Positions 5,980 to 13,081 of a DNA stretch of 13,918 nt are shown piece after piece. Source of the DNA: PNAI01 sp964575715 (GTDB taxonomy: Bacteria; Pseudomonadota; Alphaproteobacteria; Rhizobiales; Xanthobacteraceae); NCBI GenBank assembly GCA_964575715.1, contig CAZNSG010000192.1, positions 1 to 13,918 of the forward strand, written 5' to 3'. A model generated the notes under the pieces. It was not told the origin of the DNA. It did no database searches and was given only the letters and a program-made list of their open reading frames with translations. Positions within the stretch are counted from its first letter, which is position 1. Each line of letters opens with the position of its first letter. A program made the position numbers and the translations under genes.

Positions 5980-7242
5980 TCAATTCTCTAGACGAAAATC
6001 GCGGCTGCCGAGGTAAGCGATTGCGGCCGCCAGCAAGAGCACCGCTTGCAGTGCAAAAACCAGTTGATAAGCCGCCAGCGGATAAACCCCGTCCGGCGCC
6101 GGAAACAGGTCGATGACTACCCCGCTTACGAACTGCACCACGAATCCTCCTCCCATGTTGCCGATGTTGAGCAGCGTGATGCCGCGGCCAAGCAGATGCG
6201 GCGGGAGGAGCGATTTGCCCTGCGCCAAGACCAGCGACGACAGTCCGGTCGAAAAGCCGAGCACGGCCAGCAGAACCAGCAGGACCGGCAGCGGCGGGTT
6301 GCCGAGGCCAGCGAGCAGCACAAGCGAGGCGAGCGTGGCGATGACCGCGATCAGCACCGGCGGCTTATAGCGGCCGAACAAACGATCCATCGGCCCCCAG
6401 AACAGCGAGCCGATGACCTGCGCCAGCGCCGGCACGAACAACAGGTCGCCGCGGCCTTTGAGATCGAATCCGTAGACATGGGTGAGATAGGGTCCGCCCC
6501 AGAGCCCAACCACCAGGAGATAGCTCGGGTAGTTCGTCATTTGCAGCAGGAAGATCCGCCCGATCGAAGGCGTGCGGATCACCTCCCACAGGCCGGCGAA
6601 ACCTTCGCGCAGGCTTTCGTTGCGCGGCGCGGTTTTGTGACCCGGGGGATCATCGCGCACGATCAGCCAGACCAGTGCGGCGAACGCGAGAGTGATAAAT
6701 GCGATGCCGAAAAAAGTCGCGCGCCAGCCCACTGCCGCAGTGGCGAACGCAAGCGGCGCGGTTGCAAATATCGCGCCCAGGGTGCCGACGCCCATCTGCA
6801 AGCCGGCAATGGTCGAAAACTGCGCCGGCGCAAACCAGCGCGCATAGAGCGCCAATGGCGCCATCAGAAAACTCGCGGTGCCGAGGCCAAGCAAAACTCG
6901 GCCGGCAACCAGTCCGCTGGCCGATTGCGCCAACGCGAACACGGCGCAGCCGGCCACGGCAACCACCGCGCTGACGAGGAGGCAGGCTTTTGGACCAAAG
7001 CGGTCGAGCGCGATGCCGAGCGGAATCTGCGCTAGTCCGAACATGAGGAAATAGACGCTGGACAGGAGCCCGATTTCGGCCGCCGAGAGCTCAATTTCCG
7101 CAGCGAGATCGGGCGCGATCACGCCGACCGAATTGCGCAGGAACTGGCTCATCATGTAAAGCGCGCACAGCGTCGCCACCAGCGCGATGGCGATCGCCGA
7201 CAAGATGGACGGTTTCATCGGAATTTCGCGCTCGCTCGCCAT
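5980..7242 (-). CDS. Major facilitator superfamily (MFS) transporter
   Basis: A 420-residue inner-membrane protein with about 12 hydrophobic helices, the usual MFS length. The loop between helices 2 and 3 shows the MFS signature as GIALDRFGPKACLL. Other helices with small-residue faces are clear (LVAGRVLLGLGTASFLMAPLA; the central cytoplasmic loop RDDPPGHKTAPRN divides the two halves). ATG 7242 was chosen because GGGGAAGG lies seven bases upstream; ATG 7218 is a weaker alternative, and the longer in-frame opening reaches into repeat DNA. The substrate cannot be told. It is divergent from hisN; its terminator is probably the one at 5767-5798. Confidence 0.9.
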   Translation of the reverse strand: MASEREIPMKPSILSAIAIALVATLCALYMMSQFLRNSVGVIAPDLAAEIELSAAEIGLLSSVYFLMFGLAQIPLGIALDRFGPKACLLVSAVVAVAGCAVFALAQSASGLVAGRVLLGLGTASFLMAPLALYARWFAPAQFSTIAGLQMGVGTLGAIFATAPLAFATAAVGWRATFFGIAFITLAFAALVWLIVRDDPPGHKTAPRNESLREGFAGLWEVIRTPSIGRIFLLQMTNYPSYLLVVGLWGGPYLTHVYGFDLKGRGDLLFVPALAQVIGSLFWGPMDRLFGRYKPPVLIAVIATLASLVLLAGLGNPPLPVLLVLLAVLGFSTGLSSLVLAQGKSLLPPHLLGRGITLLNIGNMGGGFVVQFVSGVVIDLFPAPDGVYPLAAYQLVFALQAVLLLAAAIAYLGSRDFRLEN

Positions 7243-7337
7243 TGCTGAGCCTTCCCCTGCGCTCCGGAGCCACGTATGAAGTCTGGGGCCGGATCGGTCT
7301 AACTGGAATCGGAATGAATCCCTAACATATCGCATTC

Positions 7338-7386
7338 GCGCATGATCTTTTCCGAAAACCGGTACCCACTTTTCGGGATCATGCGC
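7338..7386. repeat. 49-bp GCGCATGATC...GATCATGCGC intergenic palindrome
   Basis: The 10-bp ends GCGCATGATC and GATCATGCGC are perfect inverted repeats, and TTTTCCGAAAACCGG lies inside. This is a short repeat found widely in Rhizobiales. It is the uninterrupted form of the element that reappears, split by insertions, at 13590-13778. It lies in the promoter interval between the MFS gene and hisN. Confidence 0.8.
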
Positions 7387-7458
7387 TAACCGGGTGCGCC
7401 GACTTCGGGTAAAGCTGAGATTGGCGAACGTGGCAATTCAAAAGAAGCGATAGCTGGT

Positions 7459-8241
7459 ATGACGGCCATCGATTTCAAGGCGTTTGTCGAGCAGCTTGCG
7501 AGCGTCGCGGGCGAGGCGATCCTGCCGTTTTTCCGCACATCGCTCAGCATCGAGAACAAAGGGCGCGGCGGCCGCTTTGACCCGGTGACCGCGGCCGATC
7601 GCGCGGCGGAAGCGGCGATGCGCGCGCTGATCCGCAAGAACTTTCCCGACCACGGCATCATCGGCGAGGAATTTGGCGACGAGCGCACCGATGCGGAATA
7701 TGTCTGGGCGCTCGATCCGATCGACGGCACGAAATCATTCATCTGCGGCTTGCCGGTCTGGGGCACGTTGATCGCGCTCACGCGCGCGGGCGAGCCGGTA
7801 TACGGCATGATGCACCAGCCGTTCACGCGCGAGGAGTTCACCGGCGACGGCGGGGCGGCGAGCTACCGCGGACCCACGGGCACACGAAGTCTGCGCGTGC
7901 GCCGCTGCGCTTCGCTCGCCCACGCCATACTCGCCACCACCAGCCCGCTGCTGATGGGGGAGGCGGACCGCAAATTATTCGGCCAGGTCGAGCAGGCCGT
8001 GCAGCTGTCGCGCTACGGCGGCGATTGCTACGCCTATTGCATGCTGGCGTCGGGCCATGTCGATCTGGTGATCGAGACCGAGCTGAAACCCTATGACGTG
8101 CTGCCGCTGATCCCGATCATCAGGGGCGCCGGCGGCATCATCACGTCATGGGAGGGCGGCCCGGCCAAGGCCGGCGGCCGTGTGATCGCGGCCGGCGATG
8201 CGCGCGTGCACGCGCAGGCGATGGCGGTGCTGAAGAGCTGA
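7459..8241 (+). CDS. hisN: Histidinol-phosphatase, inositol-monophosphatase family (HisN type)
   Basis: A 260-residue Mg-dependent phosphatase. The IMPase metal-site motifs are present: GEE at 69-71 with E70, and DPIDGT at 86-91 (D86, D89). The C-terminal WDxxA-type motif appears as YDVLPL with D213. The context WALDPIDGTKSFICGLPVWGTLIAL and ETELKPYDVLPLIPIIRGAGG is the pattern of HisN, which removes phosphate from histidinol phosphate in histidine biosynthesis. A general inositol monophosphatase remains possible. ATG 7459 has only a weak purine-rich AAGAAG site. No other his genes are nearby, which is normal for this gene in alphaproteobacteria. Confidence 0.88.
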   Translation: MTAIDFKAFVEQLASVAGEAILPFFRTSLSIENKGRGGRFDPVTAADRAAEAAMRALIRKNFPDHGIIGEEFGDERTDAEYVWALDPIDGTKSFICGLPVWGTLIALTRAGEPVYGMMHQPFTREEFTGDGGAASYRGPTGTRSLRVRRCASLAHAILATTSPLLMGEADRKLFGQVEQAVQLSRYGGDCYAYCMLASGHVDLVIETELKPYDVLPLIPIIRGAGGIITSWEGGPAKAGGRVIAAGDARVHAQAMAVLKS

Positions 8242-8300
8242 TTACGGATCATACGAAATCCGCCTGATCAGTTCGGTGCGCCGAGGTGAATACTCTTAAT

Positions 8301-8323
8301 CCCTCCCCCTGAAAGAGGGAGGG
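8301..8323. repeat. GC-rich hairpin between convergent genes
   Basis: CCCTCCC (8301-8307) pairs with GGGAGGG (8317-8323), followed by AAAAA on the plus strand. The A-tract is on the wrong side for an intrinsic terminator in either direction, so it is only recorded as an inverted repeat between hisN and the hydrolase gene. Confidence 0.45.
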
Positions 8324-8368
8324 AAAAATAGACCGCGCTCAGCCTGAACTCATCACCTGGAAGCCGTA

Positions 8369-9316
8369 TCACTTAAATACCGGCGTGCCGGGCACGAAGG
8401 CGTCGAACGCCGCCCAGAACTGCGCGCGGTAGCGATCCTGCTCCATGATCAGCTCGTGCCGGGCGCCGGCGATGATGATATGCGAGCCGGCGCGCAATTG
8501 GATGGCAAAATTCTCGATGGCCGGCGTCGAGACGATCTCGTCGCGGCCGGCGGCGATCAGAAGAAGCGGCTGGCGGATGCTGCTGGGATAGGTCGGTTCG
8601 GCAAACTCCTGGATCACTCGGTAAGCCGCATTGGCCCAGGCGATGGTAGGCGAACCAAGGCCGAGCGCGGGCTCGGCCTCCAAAATGGCCGCAACGCGGG
8701 CATGGCGGACGGGATCGGAGGTCAGCAGGTTGCCGGGGAACGGGCTCATCGACAGCATGGTGCCGTCGCCGCCCGGAACATAGGCCGCGCCGAAGCCGGC
8801 GAGGGAAATCGCGCGCGCGGTCAGCCGCGGCATCCGCGTCGAGTGAAAACCAGGAAGCGCGATCATGGGCGTGGACAGCACCGTGCGGTCGAACCAGCGC
8901 TGGCCTTGCCACACGCTGCGCAACAGAACGGAGGCGCCCATGGAATGACCGAGCGCGAAGTGGGGCGGCGGGCAGTCCGGCAGCACGACCTCGCGCATGA
9001 AGGTCGTCAGATCGATGGCATATTCGTCAAAGTTGCGGACGTGGCCCTTGCGCGTATCGGCCAGCGCCCGATCGGACAGGCCTTGGCCGCGCCAATCGAG
9101 AGTGGCGACGGCAAAGCCGCGGGCCTGCAGTTCGCGCACGCATTCGAAATATTTCTCGATGAACTCGGCGCGGCCGTGAAACAGGCAGACCGTGCCCTTG
9201 CGGCCGGGCGGCGGTTCCCAGCGCGCATAGCGCAAGGCGACGCCATCGGGCGTGCGCAACGCGCCGGTGAGCGCGCCTGCGGGGATCGGATTTGCCGGGA
9301 TGGAAACCAGTTGCAT
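8369..9316 (-). CDS. Alpha/beta hydrolase, lysophospholipase/monoacylglycerol lipase-like (Hydrolase_4)
   Basis: A 315-residue serine hydrolase. The triad is visible: nucleophile S125 in LGHSMGAS, acid D259 in AAGRDEIV, and H287 in AGARHELI. The FHGRAEFIEKY segment (46-56) holds the oxyanion region and DWRGQGLSDR (74-83) is the typical strand-4 motif of the PldB group. Likely substrates are lysophospholipids or monoacylglycerols; no signal peptide is seen, so it acts in the cytoplasm or at the membrane face. The start ATG 9316 (MQLVSIPANP) fits remembered relatives and sits about 20 bp after the predicted transcription start; ATG 9334 is an alternative. Confidence 0.88.
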   Translation of the reverse strand: MQLVSIPANPIPAGALTGALRTPDGVALRYARWEPPPGRKGTVCLFHGRAEFIEKYFECVRELQARGFAVATLDWRGQGLSDRALADTRKGHVRNFDEYAIDLTTFMREVVLPDCPPPHFALGHSMGASVLLRSVWQGQRWFDRTVLSTPMIALPGFHSTRMPRLTARAISLAGFGAAYVPGGDGTMLSMSPFPGNLLTSDPVRHARVAAILEAEPALGLGSPTIAWANAAYRVIQEFAEPTYPSSIRQPLLLIAAGRDEIVSTPAIENFAIQLRAGSHIIIAGARHELIMEQDRYRAQFWAAFDAFVPGTPVFK

Positions 9317-9344
9317 GCCATGACTCGCCGCCATGGCTCGTCGC

Positions 9345-9372
9345 CCTATAACAGGGCGAGCGAGTGGCTCAA
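9345..9372 (-). promoter_or_regulatory. Candidate promoter of the alpha/beta hydrolase gene
   Basis: On the minus strand, TTGAGC (9367-9372) and TATAGG (9345-9350) are 16 bp apart. The predicted start is near 9337, which leaves almost no leader for ATG 9334 and so favours ATG 9316. A small hairpin TCGCCC / GGGCGA (9341-9359) overlaps the -10 box. Confidence 0.35.
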
Positions 9373-9501
9373 TCTCGGCGGACGCATGGCGCTGGGTTTG
9401 GCGCTGGTCTTGGCGCTGGAATGAAACGTTCATTGCGCCATTCTCAGCAAACCGCGGTTAACACTTTGAAATACTGATAGTTTGCAACCACTTGCGGTCC
9501 C

Positions 9502-9529
9502 CTTGCGGAACGCCCCCTGCTCCCTAGAT
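9502..9529 (+). promoter_or_regulatory. Sigma-32 (RpoH)-like promoter of hsp20
   Basis: CTTGCG at 9502-9507 and CCCTAGAT at 9522-9529 are 14 bp apart and resemble the heat-shock sigma consensus (CTTGAA with CCCCATNT). A start near 9535 falls exactly at the beginning of the structured leader. A second CTTGCG at 9491 is less well spaced. Confidence 0.55.
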
Positions 9530-9534
9530 CACAG

Positions 9535-9622
9535 CCGTACAGGCCCATGATGGGCTGTGCAATGACGGGGTCCGGCCATTGTGGCGGGCCATCCGCATGT
9601 CGCTCAAACAGGAGGATATGCT
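9535..9622 (+). promoter_or_regulatory. ROSE-like RNA thermometer in the hsp20 leader
   Basis: The 88-nt leader can fold into three hairpins. Hairpin 1: ACA-(G)-GCCCA with TGGGC-TGT (9538-9558). Hairpin 2: CAATG...CATTG around CGG-GGT-CCG (9560-9581). Hairpin 3: UCGCU (9600-9604) faces AGGA of the ribosome site AGGAGG (9610-9615) over the loop CAAAC. UYGCU pairing with AGGA with a bulged G is the core of ROSE elements, which block translation of rhizobial small heat-shock genes until warming melts the helix. Outer GCAU/AUGC bases could extend it. Confidence 0.75.
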
Positions 9623-10078
9623 ATGCGAACTTTCGATCTTGCTCCGCTTTATCGTTCCACCATCGGTTTCGACCGACTGTTCTCCATGCTCGACGGCTTC
9701 GATGCCGCGCCGGGCTACCCGCCCTACAACATCGAGCGCACCGGCGAAAAAGAATACCGCATTTCGGTGGCGGTGGCCGGCTTTGCCGAGAACGAGCTCT
9801 CGATCGAGGCGAAAGAAAACACCCTGACCATCAAGGGCGAGAAGAAGACGGAAGAAGCGACGGCCGGCGAAGTGATCTATCAAGGCATCGCGGCGCGCGC
9901 GTTCGAGCGCGTCTACCAGCTTGCCGATTACGTCCAGGTCAAGGGCGCGGCGGTCGAGAACGGGCTGCTGCACGTCGATCTGGTGCGGGAAATCCCCGAG
10001 GCCAAGAAACCGCGCGCCATCCCGATCAGCGGCGGCAAGGCGAAGCAGCCGAAGGCGGTCGAGGCGAAGGCGGCCTGA
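9623..10078 (+). CDS. Small heat-shock protein, Hsp20/alpha-crystallin family
   Basis: A 151-residue class A rhizobial-type small Hsp (HspA/IbpA-like), a holdase chaperone that binds unfolding proteins in large oligomers. The N-terminal arm MRTFDLAPLYRSTIGFDRLFSMLDG is followed by the alpha-crystallin domain (about 32-125): PPYNIERTGEKEYRISVAVAGF, then the strand around LTIKGEKK, then the segment AFERVYQLADYVQVKGAAVENGLLHVDL. The tail carries IPI, the I-x-I-type motif that docks dimers together, and then a Lys/Ala-rich end. ATG 9623 has a perfect AGGAGG seven bases upstream. Regulation appears double: a heat-shock sigma promoter and a ROSE-like leader. A strong terminator ends the unit. Confidence 0.95.
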   Translation: MRTFDLAPLYRSTIGFDRLFSMLDGFDAAPGYPPYNIERTGEKEYRISVAVAGFAENELSIEAKENTLTIKGEKKTEEATAGEVIYQGIAARAFERVYQLADYVQVKGAAVENGLLHVDLVREIPEAKKPRAIPISGGKAKQPKAVEAKAA

Positions 10079-10119
10079 CGAACCGCTGAATCCTTAGGAC
10101 TGAACCTCCAAGGTTTCCG

Positions 10120-10151
10120 AGCGCCCCGGTTCGCCGGGGCGCTTTCGTTTT
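10120..10151 (+). terminator. Rho-independent terminator of hsp20
   Basis: A perfect 10-bp stem, AGCGCCCCGG with its complement, closes a UUCG tetraloop (10130-10133) and is followed by TTCGTTTT (10144-10151). The distance of about 40 bp from the hsp20 stop fits. Confidence 0.92.
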
Positions 10152-10233
10152 GGCGGACGTGCGATATGGAATCCAGGTGAACGTACCAACGGCCGCAATG
10201 TTTAATACGGAATCCGCGTAATTCGTTCCACTC

Positions 10234-10394
10234 CGTCATTCCGGGACGCGCCCGATCTCGGGTTTACCCGAGATCGGAATTGAAGTGTCCAAGTCGGCTA
10301 TAGCCGACTTGGATGGGCGCGTGTCCGGAATCCATAACCCCGGTCTGTGTTTATGGATTCCGGGCTCGCCGCTTCGCTGCGCCCCGGAATGACG
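10234..10394. repeat. Composite palindromic repeat, copy 2 (order Y-X)
   Basis: This 161-bp element has 12-bp terminal inverted repeats CGTCATTCCGGG / CCCGGAATGACG. Module Y is at 10252-10312 and module X at 10325-10363, so the internal order is the reverse of copy 1, although Y keeps the same reading direction. The X arms (CCGGAATCCATAA / TTATGGATTCCGG) are identical to copy 1. It is non-coding. Confidence 0.8.
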
Positions 10395-10422
10395 AACTGA
10401 TTATCCGGATTCGGTATAACCC

Positions 10423-10633
10423 GTCATCCTGAGGTGGCCGCCATAAGCGCGTTAACGCGCGTCTTCGACGCGCTATGGCGGCCCTCGAAGGATGAACGGC
10501 CCCGACGCTGCAACACCTTGGCCGTCGACCCACCGATCTCGGGTTTACCCGTGATCGGAATTTCAATGCGCAAGTCGGCCGAGGCCGACTTGCGGTGGCT
10601 CGGCGACTTCGTCGCCTCACACCTCAGGGTGAC
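10423..10633. repeat. Composite palindromic repeat, copy 3 (order Z-Y)
   Basis: This 211-bp element is bounded by GTCATCCTGAGG and CCTCAGGGTGAC (one mismatch). It contains a new module Z (GGCCGCCATA at 10436-10445 with TATGGCGGCC at 10474-10483, then CCTCGAAGGATGA) and module Y at 10530-10598, here extended by CCACCG/CGGTGG arms. It abuts copy 2 and ends 10 bp from the TPR gene stop, so repeats fill the whole gap. Confidence 0.75.
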
Positions 10634-10642
10634 GGAGATGAG

Positions 10643-11683
10643 TCAGTGATTGCCGCCGTTGGTATAAGTCTTCCGATGACCTGCCATCCGGAAAACTTTC
10701 CGAAAGTCGGGAATGAATTTTTGCTTGCGAAAAAATCGCACGATGGCGGGTTGCGGCCGGGATCGATGCGGGCGGGCCGAGGAATTCTGGGCCTTGCTTT
10801 TGTGGCCGCGCGCATGGCGCGATTTTGACGCGGATGCGACCTTGGCAGCAGTGCCGGTGGTTTTAGCTTTCATCTGCTTCTGCGGGCCAGCTTCGTTGCG
10901 TACCCTGGCATCGTTTGTGTCGGCGCCCGTGGGATTGCCCTTCAGCTTCTTCAGCGGATTATCCTCATTGAGCACCCTCGCATCGTTTATGTCAGCGCCG
11001 GTGGGATTGAGCTTCATCTCATTCGCCGCACTACGGTTCTTGAACGCGCCGGCGCTGGCACTGGCATTGACACTGGCGAGGGCGGAATTTTCGCCGGTGG
11101 CATTGTCCATCAACTGCCTCGCCAGCCTGCGGTTGTTGAGCGCGCTCACATCGTTGGGATCGAGCCGGATCGCCCGGTCGAAGTCCTCGATGGCGCGGTC
11201 GTATTGACCGATCTTGGCATAAGCGGAGCCGCGGTTGACGAAGGGGGTGGCGGAGTCGGCATCGAGCCGGATGGCCTCGTTGAAATCGCCGATGGCGCGG
11301 TCAAATTGGCCTTTTCTGGCATAAGCGGCGCCCCGATTGTTGAGTGCGAAGGTCGAGTCGGGATCGAGCCTGATCGCCTGATCGAAGTCGGCGATGGCGC
11401 GGTCGTACTGAGCTTTTTTCGCGTAGGCGATGCCGCGGTTATAGTAAGCCCAGGACAGGTTCTCGCCCGATTGACGACCCGATTGGATGGTGGCGGTGCA
11501 GCCGTCGATCCGCAATGCCGGCGAGAACGCGTCATCTTTATTCATGCACCCATCAAGTTGCCGTTGCGTTTGTGCGACGGCCGGCGACATCGGCAAAAAA
11601 ACCATGGGCAGGAACGCCATGGGCAGGATCGCCATGGCCATGAATGCCGCAGTTGCGAACACGCGCTGAATTATCTGGGCCAC
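10643..11683 (-). CDS. Secreted tetratricopeptide-repeat protein with basic low-complexity tail
   Basis: A 346-residue protein with a signal peptide (about 1-37; cleavage after AVA, before QTQRQLDGC) and three TPR units at about 78-111, 112-145 and 146-179, each with the G-AYA...QYDRAIxDFxxAIRLDP pattern. The mature N-terminus has two CxxC-free Cys in QLDGCMNKDD and RIDGCTATI. The tail (220-346) is Lys/Arg/Ser-rich and holds a duplicated NPTGAD-NDARV block (226-237, 250-261). TPRs mediate protein contacts; it likely acts in the periplasm, partner unknown. GTG 11683 with GGGA upstream was chosen because it supplies the Arg before the hydrophobic core; the next ATG would lack any positive charge. 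Confidence 0.85.
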   Translation of the reverse strand: MAQIIQRVFATAAFMAMAILPMAFLPMVFLPMSPAVAQTQRQLDGCMNKDDAFSPALRIDGCTATIQSGRQSGENLSWAYYNRGIAYAKKAQYDRAIADFDQAIRLDPDSTFALNNRGAAYARKGQFDRAIGDFNEAIRLDADSATPFVNRGSAYAKIGQYDRAIEDFDRAIRLDPNDVSALNNRRLARQLMDNATGENSALASVNASASAGAFKNRSAANEMKLNPTGADINDARVLNEDNPLKKLKGNPTGADTNDARVRNEAGPQKQMKAKTTGTAAKVASASKSRHARGHKSKAQNSSARPHRSRPQPAIVRFFRKQKFIPDFRKVFRMAGHRKTYTNGGNH

Positions 11684-11912
11684 GTTTGGATTTCCCGACT
11701 ATTCCGCCGAATCACAATCTAGGTTGCTCGTGCCCACCTTAGTCTCAGTCGTGTAATTTTCGTTAAACCGGAGGGCTGAGGTCCAAACATTTCGTTAACG
11801 CGCGGTTTTAACGCCGGGCGAATTGCAGCCTTTTTTCTTAAAAAATTGGAAAAAGCTTGTTGCTACATCTGAAGGTCAAGATGACGACTCATTGACGCCC
11901 CAATCGAAAGAT

Positions 11913-12683
11913 ATGGTGACTTTAATGCAACCATGTTCGTCAAGCGCCGCTGCGGATGCATCCTTTGCAGGCCGAAAAAATAGCTTCCGGATCGCGCGTG
12001 TGGCTGCGGTCATCATCGTTTTTGGTTTCGTGTTTCTTTATTCCTTCAACGTCACAAGCAGGCTCGATCCAGAATACGACGTGACTGCGAGCGTGCGTGT
12101 GGTCGGCACCGGCATGCCAGTTCCGAAGGGTGGCGGCCGGTATCGCGTCGGCAATCCCTATGTGATTGGCGGCCGCACTTACACGCCACAAGCGGAGCCG
12201 AACTATCGCGCGGAAGGCATCGCGTCCTGGTATGGCGGGAAATTCCACGGCCGATTAACCGCCAATGGCGAAGTCTATGACATGTACGCGCTGTCGGCCG
12301 CGCATCCGACGCTGCCGCTGCCCAGCTATGTGCGCGTCACCAATCTTGAAAATCGGCGATCCATCACCGTGCGTTTGAACGACCGCGGGCCGTTTCACAA
12401 CGGCCGCTTGATCGACTTATCGGTGCGGACCGCGCAGCTTCTTGGCTTCTATGACCAAGGTATCATTCCGGTCCGGGTCGACTACCTCGGCCCGGCAGAA
12501 CTTGAAGGCTCCGACGACAAAATGCTCATGGCGACGCTGCGTCATGACGATCAGCCGGCGATCGAAACAGCCGAGAACACGCCAGTGCAACCCGCAACAA
12601 TGACCACGGCGGCTGGCCGCAATGACGATGCCGATGCAGGCGCATCGACGATCGCGATGGGTCAAATTGAAGTAGCCCATTGA
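11913..12683 (+). CDS. rlpA: RlpA-family septal/peptidoglycan protein (DPBB domain)
   Basis: A 256-residue protein. Residues about 27-46 form one membrane anchor (VAAVIIVFGFVFLYSF) after a short cytoplasmic tail with RKNSFR. The segment VPKGGGRYRVGNPYVIGGRTY (70-90) is the typical RlpA linker. The double-psi beta-barrel (about 101-192) carries ASWYG-KFHGRLTANGEVYDM, LPLPSYVRVTNLENRRS and NDRGPFHNGRLIDLS; conserved acidic residues are E120, D123 and D157. RlpA proteins act on naked glycan strands as lytic transglycosylases at the septum. No lipobox and no C-terminal SPOR domain are present; the last 60 residues are low-complexity. ATG 11913 was chosen; the frame opens earlier only through TTG 11823, without a ribosome site. 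Confidence 0.88.
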   Translation: MVTLMQPCSSSAAADASFAGRKNSFRIARVAAVIIVFGFVFLYSFNVTSRLDPEYDVTASVRVVGTGMPVPKGGGRYRVGNPYVIGGRTYTPQAEPNYRAEGIASWYGGKFHGRLTANGEVYDMYALSAAHPTLPLPSYVRVTNLENRRSITVRLNDRGPFHNGRLIDLSVRTAQLLGFYDQGIIPVRVDYLGPAELEGSDDKMLMATLRHDDQPAIETAENTPVQPATMTTAAGRNDDADAGASTIAMGQIEVAH

Positions 12684-13076
12684 GCGACGGCGCGCGGTGC
12701 GGTGGGCAAGTCAGTGCCGGCTTGCGGACCTATGCCGGCGTCGCCGATAAGGTGATCAAGTAATCCATCATTGCACTTCTGGGCTGGGTCAAGCACCGAC
12801 CGTAGAGGCTCGAAGGTCCGCTTTCCCCTCGCTGCCGACGATTGCAGCGCAGGCAATGGTTTAGCCAAAGCATTTTCGCTTCTGATGAAATTAGAATAGG
12901 GCTCTGACACTTAGTTTGTGCACGATCTCTATCTTCTTCCAAAATTCAGATGCTAGTTTCGGGATCATTGCTTGCATGCAACTCCGCATCGCGGGTGCGA
13001 TCGACTTGCGGACCCTGGCTTGTTGTGCGAGCAAACGGACGGCGAATTGTCGGGAAAGCGCATAGCGGGAAAGCGC
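12684..13076. other. Intergenic stretch without a recognised gene
   Basis: About 390 bp between rlpA and the thioesterase gene. Only short open frames occur, on both strands, with no ribosome sites, no recognisable domain and no consistent codon use. There is no clear terminator after rlpA. It may contain a decayed gene, but I could not name one. Confidence 0.5.
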
Positions 13077-13081
13077 ATGGC
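13052..13081 (+). repeat. 15-bp tandem duplication over the thioesterase start
   Basis: CGGGAAAGCGCATAG (13052-13066) is followed directly by CGGGAAAGCGCATGG (13067-13081). They differ at one base: the second copy has ATG, the real start, where the first has ATA. Each copy carries its own GGGAAAG ribosome-site-like stretch, so the ribosome site is duplicated. Confidence 0.8.

Noticed and set aside
6046..7035. A 329-codon open frame on the plus strand opposite the MFS gene
   Set aside because: Its product is rich in Arg, Gln and Ala with no domain; it mirrors the GC-rich codons of a clear membrane transporter.
8301..8328. Bidirectional intrinsic terminator between hisN and the hydrolase gene
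   Set aside because: The A-tract follows the stem on the plus strand and its T-tract precedes the stem on the minus strand, so neither direction gives a stem followed by U residues.
8456..9424. A 322-codon plus-strand open frame opposite the alpha/beta hydrolase gene
   Set aside because: Low-complexity Gly/Ala/Arg translation and no ribosome site; the minus strand has an intact catalytic triad.
11204..11722. Plus-strand open frames opposite the TPR gene with repeated GISGA/VGIEPD units
   Set aside because: The repeats are only the complement of the TPR units; no independent start signal.
11805..11820. CtrA box (TTAA-N7-TTAA) upstream of rlpA
   Set aside because: The nearest arrangement has nine bases between the half-sites, outside the consensus.
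12662..12942. Short minus-strand open frames (70-82 codons) in the gap after rlpA
   Set aside because: They overlap one another in different frames, lack ribosome sites and match no family I recognise.
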